Source: Bacillota bacterium (lineage in GTDB: Bacteria; Bacillota; Clostridia; Lachnospirales; Lachnospiraceae). Taken from it: a stretch of DNA of 27,025 nucleotides. The stretch covers positions 1 to 27,025 of the forward strand of contig JAEZPG010000024.1 of the NCBI GenBank assembly GCA_023413555.1, written 5' to 3'. Shown here one piece after another: positions 1 to 7,785 of the stretch. Position 1 is the first letter of the stretch. The number at the start of each line of letters is the position of its first letter. A program made the translations under genes and the position numbers. The notes beneath the pieces are model-generated. The model had not been told where the DNA came from and did no database searches. It was given only the letters and a program-made list of their open reading frames with translations.

Positions 1-3000
1 TGAGAAATACATGGAGCATAGGCAATGATTATGGATGGGCCAGGATAACTTTCTGCCTCCACAAACGCTTTGATACACTGATTATAATCAGCACCCTGAG
101 CAATCTGAGCTACATAGACATATCCGTAGCTCATAGCAATGCCAGCTAGGTCTTTCTTTTTAATCTCTTTACCACCGGCAGCAAACTGAGCAATGGCACC
201 AGTCTGAGTTGCTTTAGAGGACTGTCCGCCTGTATTGGAATAAACTTCTGTATCAAATACAAGAATGTTTACGTCCTGACCAGAAGCAAGTACATGGTCT
301 AAGCCACCGAAGCCAATATCATATGCCCAACCATCCCCGCCTAAAATCCATTGAGATTTCTTAGAGGCAAAATCTTTATTCTTTAAGATATAGGTTCTAT
401 CTGCATTGTCACAGTCGCAACCTTCCAGTGCTGCAATCATTGCTTCTGTAGCAGAATTGTTAGCTGTAGAGGAGTCCTTTGTTGCCAAGTATTGTTCTAA
501 AGCAGCCTTAACAGTGTCTTTTTCTGCAACTTGTAGAAGTCTTTCTGCAGACTGTAGCACTCTGGCTCTTAAAGCCTTCTGTGCCATTGACATACCATAA
601 CCATATTCTGCATTATCTTCAAATAGGGAGTTTGCCCATGCTGGACCCTTGCCCTTCTCATTTACTGTATATGGAGATGCTGGTGAGGAACCACCCCAGA
701 TAGAGGAACAGCCTGTTGCATTGGCAATGTACATTCTGTCACCAAACAGCTGAGTTAGTAATCTGGCATATGGTGTCTCTCCACAACCCGCACAGGCACC
801 GGAGAATTCCATTAAGGATTGTTTAAACTGGCTTCCCTTTACACTGGTCTCCTTAAACTTCTCAAAGACAGGAGCAGGTGTTGTAATGGTTTTTTGATAA
901 TCCGCCATTGGCTGTGAACCTAATTGAGATGCAATTGGCTCCATAGTCAATGCCTTATTGCCCCTCTTACCAGGACATACATTAGCACAAGAACCACAAC
1001 CGGTACAATCCATTACGGATACCGTCATAGCAAATTGGTATTGAGGTAATCCTGTCATAGGAAGAGTTGGGTAATCTGGCGCAGTCTTCGCTGCTTCCTC
1101 ATCTAAAACAACAGGACGAATTACTGCATGAGGACATACATAGGAACAGAAATTACACTGGATACAGTTTTCTGGGTTCCAGCTTGGTACGTCGATAGCA
1201 ATACCACGTTTCTCATAAGCCGCTGATCCACTTGGTATGGTACCATCTGCATATTCAGTAAAGGCTGATACCGGAAGGTCATTACCAGTCTGAGAGTTTA
1301 CAGCTGCCTGAATGGTGTTGACGTATTTCACAACTTCTTCTCTACCACCAATTGCCTTCTCCTGTAAATCCTCATCCTTTGCGTCTGACCAATAAGAAGG
1401 AACCTTTATCTCAACAATTGCTTTGCTACCTGCATCAATTGCAGCATGGTTCATCTTAACAATATCTTCGCCTTTGCTACTATAGGTTGCAGTTGCTGCA
1501 TCCTTCATATACTTAAGAGCCTCATCTGCAGGAATAATATTGGCTAACTGGAAGAATGCAGACTGCAATACTGTATTAATTCTTCCGCCTAACCCTATCT
1601 CCTTACCTATCTTAAATCCATCTATTGTATAGAACTTAATCTTATGGTCCGCCAAATATCGTTTAACCTGTCCAGGTAAATAGTCATCCATCTCTTCCTG
1701 GGTCCAATTACAGTTAAGCAAGAAGGTTCCACCATCTTTTAAATCCTGCACCATGTTATATTTACGAATATAAGCAGGAGTATGACAGGCAACAAAATCA
1801 GCCTTATTGATCAGATAGGTTGCCTTAATTGGGTCCTTACCAAACCGTAAATGAGAAATAGTAACACCGCCAGATTTTTTAGAGTCATAATCAAAATAAG
1901 CCTGTACGTTCAGATCGGTATGGTCACCAATTATCTTGATAGAATTCTTGTTCGCTCCTACGGTACCATCTGCACCTAAGCCCCAGAATTTACAACTAAT
2001 CGTACTCTTTGGTGTCGTATCCGGATTCTCTACTCTTGGAAGGGATAGATTCGTAACATCATCTATTATGCCAATGGTAAATCTCTCTTTCTCTTCATTG
2101 CGATATACTGCAATAATATCTGCAGAAGTAGTATCTTTAGATCCTAAACCATATCGTCCGCTAAATACTGGTGTATCCTTAAACTGACTGCCTCTTAAGG
2201 AAGCTACTACATCCATATAAAGTGGCTCACCAAGAGCTCCCGGCTCCTTTGTACGATCTAGTACACTGATACACTTAACGGTATTAGGAATCACAGAGAG
2301 CAAATGTTTTGCGCTAAATGGGCGATATAGGCGAACCTTAATCAAGCCAACCTTCTCCCCTGCTGCCTGAAGATAATCAATCGTTTCCTCTATGGTGTCA
2401 CACACAGAACCCATTGCAATAATTACTTTCTCAGCATCTTCTGCTCCATAGTAATTAAATAATCCATAGTTTGTACCTATTCTCTTATTTACCTGCTCCA
2501 TATAATTCTCAACTACAGCAGGTATCTCATTATAATATATATTGGATGCTTCTCTTGCCTGGAAGAACACATCTGGATTCTGGGCAGTTCCACGTATTAC
2601 AGGGTGTTCTGGATTCAGCGCACGGTTTCGGAAAGCTTCTACTGCATCCATATCCACCATTTCAGCTAATTCATCATAATCCCACACCTCAATTTTTTGA
2701 ATCTCATGAGAAGTTCTAAATCCATCGAAGAAATGAAGAAATGGTACTCTTCCTTTAATTGCAGATAAGTGTGCTACTGCACCAAGATCCATGGTTTCCT
2801 GCACATTGCCAGCACATAACATTGCGTATCCTGTCTGACGGCAGGCATATATATCGGAGTGATCACCAAAAATAGACAACGCATGGGAAGCTAATGCTCT
2901 GGCTGAAACATGAATTACTCCTGGAAGTAATTCTCCAGCCATCTTGTACATGTTAGGTATCATTAGTAAAAGTCCCTGAGATGCCGTATAGGTTGTGGTC

Positions 3001-3239
3001 AAAGCTCCTGCTTGCAAAGAACCGTGAACAGCACCAGCTGCTCCGCCTTCTGATTGCATCTCTGTTAATAGAACAGGTTGACCAAAGATATTATTTCTAC
3101 CCTGTGTTGCCCAAATGTCAGTATAATCTGCCATAGGGGATGATGGGGTGATTGGATAAATCGCAGCTACCTCTGTAAATGCATAAGAGACATGTGCTGC
3201 TGCGGTATTGCCATCCATAGTTTTTCTTTTCCTAGACAT
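1..3239 (-). CDS. nifJ: pyruvate:ferredoxin (flavodoxin) oxidoreductase, 3'-truncated by window edge
   Basis: Single-chain enzyme that oxidatively decarboxylates pyruvate to acetyl-CoA and CO2, reducing ferredoxin or flavodoxin in the cytoplasm. I translated 1079 residues; the family is usually about 1170-1180, so roughly 90-100 C-terminal residues lie left of the window. The N-terminal pyruvate-binding domain shows YPITPSSPMADYTD near residue 28. Two [4Fe-4S] ferredoxin motifs follow: CIQCNFCSYVCP from residue 692 and CTGCGSCANVCPGKRG from 745. The TPP-binding domain has SGACAGCGETPY near 812 and GGDGWAYDIGFGG later. The visible end, YAPCIS, matches the conserved C-terminal region. ATG at 3239 is supported by AAGGAGG at 3250-3256, ten bases upstream; the next Met (residue 8) is too far from it. 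No frameshift is seen. It appears monocistronic at its 5' end, divergent from tRNA-Gln. Confidence 0.97.
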   Translation of the reverse strand, partial: MSRKRKTMDGNTAAAHVSYAFTEVAAIYPITPSSPMADYTDIWATQGRNNIFGQPVLLTEMQSEGGAAGAVHGSLQAGALTTTYTASQGLLLMIPNMYKMAGELLPGVIHVSARALASHALSIFGDHSDIYACRQTGYAMLCAGNVQETMDLGAVAHLSAIKGRVPFLHFFDGFRTSHEIQKIEVWDYDELAEMVDMDAVEAFRNRALNPEHPVIRGTAQNPDVFFQAREASNIYYNEIPAVVENYMEQVNKRIGTNYGLFNYYGAEDAEKVIIAMGSVCDTIEETIDYLQAAGEKVGLIKVRLYRPFSAKHLLSVIPNTVKCISVLDRTKEPGALGEPLYMDVVASLRGSQFKDTPVFSGRYGLGSKDTTSADIIAVYRNEEKERFTIGIIDDVTNLSLPRVENPDTTPKSTISCKFWGLGADGTVGANKNSIKIIGDHTDLNVQAYFDYDSKKSGGVTISHLRFGKDPIKATYLINKADFVACHTPAYIRKYNMVQDLKDGGTFLLNCNWTQEEMDDYLPGQVKRYLADHKIKFYTIDGFKIGKEIGLGGRINTVLQSAFFQLANIIPADEALKYMKDAATATYSSKGEDIVKMNHAAIDAGSKAIVEIKVPSYWSDAKDEDLQEKAIGGREEVVKYVNTIQAAVNSQTGNDLPVSAFTEYADGTIPSGSAAYEKRGIAIDVPSWNPENCIQCNFCSYVCPHAVIRPVVLDEEAAKTAPDYPTLPMTGLPQYQFAMTVSVMDCTGCGSCANVCPGKRGNKALTMEPIASQLGSQPMADYQKTITTPAPVFEKFKETSVKGSQFKQSLMEFSGACAGCGETPYARLLTQLFGDRMYIANATGCSSIWGGSSPASPYTVNEKGKGPAWANSLFEDNAEYGYGMSMAQKALRARVLQSAERLLQVAEKDTVKAALEQYLATKDSSTANNSATEAMIAALEGCDCDNADRTYILKNKDFASKKSQWILGGDGWAYDIGFGGLDHVLASGQDVNILVFDTEVYSNTGGQSSKATQTGAIAQFAAGGKEIKKKDLAGIAMSYGYVYVAQIAQGADYNQCIKAFVEAESYPGPSIIIAYAPCIS

Positions 3240-3278
3240 TATCTAATATCCTCCTTATCGTATATTTATGAATTATCC

Positions 3279-3315
3279 AACTATGATATGTATAGTTGTT
3301 TATGGAATAATTCAA
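3279..3315 (-). promoter_or_regulatory. putative nifJ promoter with overlapping inverted repeat
   Basis: On the minus strand, TTGAAT (3310-3315), a 17-base spacer and TACATA (3287-3292) form a plausible sigma-A promoter, placing transcription start about 40 bases before the nifJ ATG. An inverted repeat, AACTAT / ATAGTT (3279-3284 and 3292-3297, 7-base spacer), overlaps the -10 element and could be an operator. This is pattern recognition only. Confidence 0.35.
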
Positions 3316-3418
3316 CGTCTTTACGCTATTGATTTTATCATTGATAAATAGAAAAGTAAAGATTTTATGAGATGTTACATCTTGTGTAAACAATTCAAAC
3401 AATTTATAAAATTTGTAC

Positions 3419-3447
3419 TTGCTTTTTTCTTTTTCATCGTATATAAT
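3419..3447 (+). promoter_or_regulatory. putative tRNA-Gln promoter
   Basis: TTGCTT at 3419-3424, a 17-base spacer and a perfect TATAAT at 3442-3447 sit just ahead of the tRNA, predicting a start only a few bases before the mature 5' end at 3460. Confidence 0.6.
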
Positions 3448-3459
3448 AGACTTTGCTGA

Positions 3460-3531
3460 TGGGCTATCGCCAAATGGTAAGGCCCTGGATTCTGATTCCA
3501 GTATCTGCAGGTTCGAATCCTGCTAGCCCAG
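3460..3531 (+). tRNA. tRNA-Gln (anticodon CTG)
   Basis: A full 72-base cloverleaf can be folded by eye. The acceptor stem TGGGCTA (3460-3466) pairs with TAGCCCA (3524-3530), with discriminator G3531. The D-arm is built on GCC/GGC. The anticodon stem CTGGA/TCCAG (3485-3489, 3497-3501) encloses loop TTCTGAT, giving anticodon CTG (3492-3494), which reads CAG. The T-arm is GCAGG-TTCGAAT-CCTGC (3507-3523). U1-A72 with G73 matches known bacterial tRNA-Gln identity features. The 3' CCA is not encoded, so it must be added enzymatically. It stands alone, with its own promoter and a strong hairpin immediately downstream. Confidence 0.96.
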
Positions 3532-3535
3532 TATA

Positions 3536-3577
3536 AAGGGAGCGTTGTTTCATGATTTCATGAAACAACGCTCCCTT
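3536..3577. terminator. 20-bp perfect hairpin downstream of tRNA-Gln
   Basis: Arms 3536-3555 and 3558-3577 are perfect inverted complements of 20 bp, nominally separated by two bases (so the tip will open). It begins five bases after the tRNA. The plus-strand tail ATTAATACT is not a clean T-run, so termination is likely but not textbook. It could also stop transcription arriving from the acyltransferase gene on the other strand. Confidence 0.7.
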
Positions 3578-3637
3578 ATTAATACTATATTCTGTATGAG
3601 TGTGTCCCTCACACACTTGTATCCAATTCTTAAAATG

Positions 3638-3662
3638 CTTTTTTCTAGAAACTAGAAAAAAG
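3638..3662 (-). terminator. possible weak A/T hairpin at the 3' end of the acyltransferase gene
   Basis: Arms 3638-3648 and 3652-3662 form an 11-bp stem (CTTTTTTCTAG type) with a 3-base loop. The stem contains the TAG stop codon of the acyltransferase gene. It is almost all A/T, so its strength is doubtful; the stronger 20-bp hairpin at 3536-3577 lies just beyond. Confidence 0.3.
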
Positions 3663-4788
3663 AGAGTCTGCCCCATTCAAATGCCTTAACCGTTACAAGT
3701 ACAGTTAAGATTAAATATGCACAAATAGTAAAACCAGTGATGCAATATGCAATATAGTTCTTCCTATTCTCTCTAAATGGTTTCATTACAACAAACGGAG
3801 TAAAATTATTAACATAAGCCACTACAAGTGACATACAAACATAAACAAAAACACCTACAGCAACAGCAGTCCATGTTCCCATAGTATACCCATTATATTT
3901 ATAGCTATTTTCAATAAACCGAATCATTGGTATGTGAAAACCTACATAAAGAATAGTATTTCTTCCTATATAAGAAAACAATCTCATGATTGGTAATTTA
4001 ATTACAATAAGTATTATTGCAAAACTTAGAGTAAATGCTGTTATATAATAGTAAAAGAATGATCTCTGAATGTTAGCTGTCATGGATATCCGTCCATTCA
4101 GATGAGAGGTATAGCTTCCGATGACCACAAAAATTAGGATTGTCAACAGATAATACCACTTTTTCACATTTAGTTTATCTGTAATTGGCTTACTTTGCTG
4201 CATGAGTAGATACCCGACATAGTAAAAGGCAATTCCAGTAAATGCCACATCAATATGCCAAAAGAGGGGAAGCTTTACCTTGTTAATACTTTCAATATAG
4301 CTGATAATCGAGCAAAGAATAACGAATATAGCCACTCGTTCCTTGCAATTATTTGCGACCCTTTCAAAGAGATAAATCAACACCTCTATAACAAACAAAG
4401 TAACTAAAAACCAAGTTGCATTAGAAGGTGTCTGGTACTTCAGGTTGTTACTGAAGAAGATTCCCTTAAACAACTCAAATAATGTCGGTGATGCATTGGT
4501 CAAAAGCTTAAAGTTCAAAATCCATACAGGCAACATTGCAATATTCATAAATACATGGGGCAATAGTAGCTTCTTAGCCTTATCCTTCACACAGGCCGAA
4601 AAAGTAGGATACTTATTGGCCCGATGTGTCATCCCTGAAATCATAAAAAAGATTGGCATATGAAATGCATAAATATAAGTATTTACAGACTTAGGTAATG
4701 CCACATGACCAATTACTACAAAAAACATGGCAATGCCACGTAACTGATCCAACCACAATAGCCTTTCTCTTGGTTGTACTGTATTCAT
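3652..4788 (-). CDS. acyltransferase family 3 membrane protein
   Basis: Polytopic membrane protein of the acyltransferase-3 (OafA / fucose 4-O-acetylase-like) family, which transfers acyl, usually acetyl, groups to surface carbohydrates or other envelope substrates. The diagnostic N-terminus is RLLWLDQLRGIAMFFVVIGH, holding the conserved Arg and His, followed by FHMPIFFMISG. About ten hydrophobic segments follow to the C-terminus. I chose ATG 4788 (378 residues, MNTVQPRERL...) because GAGG lies 6-7 bases upstream; an in-frame ATG at 4830 would add 14 residues not expected for the family and has a weaker AAAGG. It follows the Big2-GDPD gene on the same strand, but a terminator and a possible promoter lie between, so it is probably transcribed separately. 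The substrate cannot be told from sequence. Confidence 0.9.
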   Translation of the reverse strand: MNTVQPRERLLWLDQLRGIAMFFVVIGHVALPKSVNTYIYAFHMPIFFMISGMTHRANKYPTFSACVKDKAKKLLLPHVFMNIAMLPVWILNFKLLTNASPTLFELFKGIFFSNNLKYQTPSNATWFLVTLFVIEVLIYLFERVANNCKERVAIFVILCSIISYIESINKVKLPLFWHIDVAFTGIAFYYVGYLLMQQSKPITDKLNVKKWYYLLTILIFVVIGSYTSHLNGRISMTANIQRSFFYYYITAFTLSFAIILIVIKLPIMRLFSYIGRNTILYVGFHIPMIRFIENSYKYNGYTMGTWTAVAVGVFVYVCMSLVVAYVNNFTPFVVMKPFRENRKNYIAYCITGFTICAYLILTVLVTVKAFEWGRLSFF

Positions 4789-4864
4789 TATTAACCTCAT
4801 TTCATAGTATAATATCCTATATATTATCATTTAAAGCCTTTCATGTAAAGAAATTCCTCTATTT

Positions 4865-4891
4865 ATTATAAGATGCGACCTCTTCTCTCAA
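4865..4891 (-). promoter_or_regulatory. possible promoter of the acyltransferase gene
   Basis: On the minus strand, TTGAGA (4886-4891) is followed after 15 bases by a perfect TATAAT (4865-4870). The spacing is shorter than the preferred 17, so this is tentative. It lies after the terminator of the upstream gene, where a promoter would be needed. Confidence 0.35.
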
Positions 4892-4947
4892 ATCACGCTG
4901 CCACATTTACATGTATGTGATTTCTGTACATCGCCAAGTACACCATG

Positions 4948-4979
4948 AAAAAGCACCACCAAACTCAACTGGTGGTGCT
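4948..4979 (-). terminator. rho-independent terminator of the Big2-GDPD gene
   Basis: On the minus strand, AGCACCACCA (rc of 4970-4979) pairs with TGGTGGTGCT (rc of 4952-4961) around an 8-base loop and runs into five T (4948-4952). It lies just after the stop at 4986. Confidence 0.85.
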
Positions 4980-4985
4980 GCTCTT

Positions 4986-6845
4986 CTATAATTCTATTTT
5001 GTCATACATATTGGTCGTAACAAAATCAATTCCTTTATTAAACAATTTCTTTGCACTTTCCATGCCATTTGCGGTTACCGTATATGCTCCTACTATTAAA
5101 CCTCGTGCATGAGCTTTTTCAATTCTAGATTGAGTCACATTAGAGTCAATAGGAACATTCATATTAAAACCTAAACTCTTTGCTTCCTCAATGTTTTCAT
5201 CAGTCATATAGCATAGCCAGTAAATATCAAGAGTATGGTCAATACTTTTGAACTTCTTCATAGCATTTAAACCGCCTGTGATGATGGCCCGATTTTTAAT
5301 GCCTACTTCATTAAGCAAATTCACTACCTTGTGATAACCTGTACTACTTAGGCTCTTTATATGGAGCACTGGTCTCACTCCATAAATCTTACATACATAC
5401 AAATAATCCTTTAAAGTCGGAATAGTGAGCCCTGGATAAAGAGAGTGGTTACTTCCATTGTTTATTGTTGCTTTTTGAAGCTCTTCATAGGTAAAGCTAC
5501 TGACGGAACCTGATTTGCCAGTCATCCTATCAATCGTATTGTCATGAATTAATACCAGTACTCCATCCTTAGTTTCCTGTACGTCACATTCAACCCCCAT
5601 ATACTTACCGCTCTCGCCCGCTATCTTATACGCTGGGATTGTATTTTCGGGTGCCACGGCACAACTTCCCATATGAGCGACAAATTGATTTCTGTTATAT
5701 TTAATATCTGAATAATTCTTTACGTTAAACTTCACAGTAGCTGTAGTACCTACATCATCCTTTGACTTTACATAGATAGAAGCATTACCCGCTTTTAATG
5801 CTTTTACAACCCCGCTTGAAGATACGGTAAGAATACTGGTATCGCTGGAGGTAAAGGTAATACCTAAATCTGCCACCTCACTTGGGGTTACCACTGGGTT
5901 TAACTCATATGTTTCTTTTACTACTAATTTTTGAATGGTAGTTGGTACTGTAATCGTTGTAAGTGACTTTACTACATCTACTGTTATATTTTTCTTAACA
6001 TCCGTTCCATCTGTAGAACTGGCTGTTATCTTGGCGGTTCCTAATGCAAGTGTCTGAATAACACCATTTGAATTTACGGTAGCCACCTTTGGATTAGAAG
6101 ACTTATAAGTTAGGGTTTTCTTGTAAGCAGTACTTGGACTTGCATTAAAGGAGCCCGCTACTTTTTTCCCTGGTAAGGCAACAATTTTCGAAGTCTTTGT
6201 CGTTATGGTAGCTACTGGTCGAAGCACATTAATCTTATACGTGGTATATTTTCCACTTCCATCCGCAGCTTTCACCTTTATGGTTACTGATGCACTACTT
6301 TTTCCGCTAGGAAGCCCTACTGCTTTAACAACACCTTTACTGGATACTGTTGCAATCTTATTATTTGAGGAGCTATATACCAAATCTTTGTTACTTGCCT
6401 TAGATGGTGAAATAGTCGTCTTTAGCTGTAAGGTCTTCCCAACAAAAAGACGATTATTCGATGCTGTTACCTTAACCTTACTTACCTTTGTTCCTACCGT
6501 AATCTTAACAGAAACCTTCTTCTTACTTCCATCTCTTGCAGTAGCGGTAATAACTGTAGTACCATTTCTTCTGGCTGTCACTTTACCACTTTGGTTTACA
6601 TAGGCTATAGATGGTTTAGAACTTGTCCATTTTAACTTTTTATATGTAGCATTGGACGGAGCAATGGAAGCATTCAAGCTCAATGTACTTCCTCTTGTCA
6701 TGGTCCTTTTGCTGTTAATGACATTCGTTATAGAGATGTTAGTTACCTTTTTTGATGCAGCCTGTACATTCTGTGCTGGTGCAAAAAAAGCACAACTCAC
6801 AAGACAAAACACTGCTATAAATATAATCTGTCTGACTCTCTTCAC
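4986..6845 (-). CDS. secreted protein with four Ig-like (Big2) repeats and a C-terminal GDPD-like domain
   Basis: 619 residues. An N-terminal signal peptide (KR charges, hydrophobic 7-22, likely cut near AQNVQAA, residue 30) points to export. Four Big2-type repeats follow (about 34-118, 119-210, 211-293, 294-377), each with a WTSS/YSSSN...IATVSS.G.V core; these usually give cell-surface or matrix adhesion. Residues 385-619 resemble glycerophosphodiester phosphodiesterase, which cleaves glycerophosphodiesters to glycerol-3-phosphate and an alcohol. Retained are H391, PENT (399-402), E419-x-D421 and H434-D435. The usual HRG is HMG (M392) and the usual EIK is HIK (H495), so catalysis is uncertain. 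The start is GTG: an in-frame TGA lies just upstream and AGGAGG (6860-6865) is about 14 bases away, a long spacing. It is transcribed alone, ending in a good terminator. Confidence 0.88.
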   Translation of the reverse strand: MKRVRQIIFIAVFCLVSCAFFAPAQNVQAASKKVTNISITNVINSKRTMTRGSTLSLNASIAPSNATYKKLKWTSSKPSIAYVNQSGKVTARRNGTTVITATARDGSKKKVSVKITVGTKVSKVKVTASNNRLFVGKTLQLKTTISPSKASNKDLVYSSSNNKIATVSSKGVVKAVGLPSGKSSASVTIKVKAADGSGKYTTYKINVLRPVATITTKTSKIVALPGKKVAGSFNASPSTAYKKTLTYKSSNPKVATVNSNGVIQTLALGTAKITASSTDGTDVKKNITVDVVKSLTTITVPTTIQKLVVKETYELNPVVTPSEVADLGITFTSSDTSILTVSSSGVVKALKAGNASIYVKSKDDVGTTATVKFNVKNYSDIKYNRNQFVAHMGSCAVAPENTIPAYKIAGESGKYMGVECDVQETKDGVLVLIHDNTIDRMTGKSGSVSSFTYEELQKATINNGSNHSLYPGLTIPTLKDYLYVCKIYGVRPVLHIKSLSSTGYHKVVNLLNEVGIKNRAIITGGLNAMKKFKSIDHTLDIYWLCYMTDENIEEAKSLGFNMNVPIDSNVTQSRIEKAHARGLIVGAYTVTANGMESAKKLFNKGIDFVTTNMYDKIEL

Positions 6846-6912
6846 CTTGGATCAATCCCCCTCCTGTTTTCTGCTAATACTTCATATTATCTATTTTAAA
6901 CCTATATTGTGA

Positions 6913-6918
6913 ATTATA
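6913..6918 (-). promoter_or_regulatory. possible -10 element of the Big2-GDPD gene
   Basis: A perfect TATAAT on the minus strand about 70 bases before the GTG start. No convincing -35 lies at 17 bases: a TTGACA exists at 6941-6946 but the spacer would be 22. Tentative. Confidence 0.3.
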
Positions 6919-6955
6919 CAAACACAAATTGTCTAAATTATGTCAAATAAACATA

Positions 6956-6984
6956 TTGTACATATATTTTTCACATAATATATC
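6956..6984 (+). promoter_or_regulatory. possible sdaAB promoter
   Basis: TTGTAC (6956-6961), a 17-base spacer and TATATC (6979-6984) on the plus strand. This would give an AT-rich 5' leader of about 115 bases carrying a long hairpin at 7021-7057. The region is so AT-rich that chance matches are common. Confidence 0.3.
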
Positions 6985-7107
6985 GTTAAATTCTATAAAA
7001 CCCATTAGTATTCAGATAAAATATTATTATTTACTATGAAATTAGTAATAATAATATCATGAGTACAAGACTAATACACCATAATTTTATAAATGCGAGG
7101 ATAAATT

Positions 7108-7773
7108 ATGAATATATATGATATATTAGGTCCAATCATGGTGGGGCCATCCAGTTCCCACACTGCAGGCGCCTGCCGAATCGGCTACGTAGCCAGACAA
7201 CTTCTTGGGGAACCTGTAACAAAAGCCTCCATCTACCTACATGGATCATTTTTAAAAACAGCACAGGGCCATGGAACCGACCGAGCAATAGTGGCTGGGT
7301 TACTTGGTATGAAGCCGGATGATATCAGGATTCCCGACAGTTATGACTATGCTAAGAAAGCTGGAATGAAGTTTGTATTTCACCCGATTGTTTTAAAAGG
7401 GGTACATCCAAACAGCTGTCAGCTTGTACTATCAGGAAAGAAAACAAAGAAGCTGACGGTCATAGGCTCCTCTCTGGGTGGAGGCATCATTAAGATTTGT
7501 AGCATCGACGATCTAGCTGCTAACTTTGGTGGTGATTACCCTACTTTAATTGTTCATAACGATGACTTACCCGGTCATGTGACAGAGGTGTCTTCCGTAC
7601 TGGCCAAATGTGACGTAAATATTGGTACTATGCAGCTTTATCGCGACAATCGTGGTGGAAGAGCTGTCATGATTATAGAATGTGACCAAGAAGTTCCAAC
7701 AGAGGCTATTGAACAGCTCTCCTATTTGCCAGGCATTCATAAAATCACGTATCTAAGCTTACAGAATGACTAA
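7108..7773 (+). CDS. sdaAB: L-serine dehydratase, iron-sulfur-dependent, beta subunit
   Basis: Smaller subunit (221 residues) of the two-chain [4Fe-4S] L-serine ammonia-lyase, which converts L-serine to pyruvate and ammonia in the cytoplasm. The N-terminus has the family signature GPIMVGPSSSHTAGA (residues 8-22), and HGSFLKTAQGHGTDRA follows. Residues from about 148 form an ACT domain (LIVHNDDLPGHVTEVSSVL...), a small-molecule-binding fold. GAGGA lies 7 bases before the ATG. The alpha-subunit gene starts 12 bases after its stop, so the two are co-transcribed. This split arrangement is the common one in Gram-positive bacteria. Confidence 0.96.
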   Translation: MNIYDILGPIMVGPSSSHTAGACRIGYVARQLLGEPVTKASIYLHGSFLKTAQGHGTDRAIVAGLLGMKPDDIRIPDSYDYAKKAGMKFVFHPIVLKGVHPNSCQLVLSGKKTKKLTVIGSSLGGGIIKICSIDDLAANFGGDYPTLIVHNDDLPGHVTEVSSVLAKCDVNIGTMQLYRDNRGGRAVMIIECDQEVPTEAIEQLSYLPGIHKITYLSLQND

Positions 7774-7785
7774 GAGGAGGAAAAA

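Noticed and set aside
3464..3676. Open frame of 70 codons on the minus strand across the tRNA
   Set aside because: Its C-terminal part, containing AGFEPADTGIRIQ, is the familiar translation of the antisense strand of a tRNA. The rest crosses hairpins and the end of the acyltransferase gene; no ribosome site.
6205..6603. 132-codon open frame antisense to the Big2 repeats
   Set aside because: The opposite strand is a clear repeat protein with signal peptide; the antisense frame is hydrophobic because the complement of Ser/Thr/Lys-rich codons reads that way.
6901..6946. Rex-type redox repressor site upstream of sdaAB or the GDPD gene
   Set aside because: TTGTGAA and a later CAA occur, but the halves and spacing do not give TTGTGAA-N4-TTCACAA.
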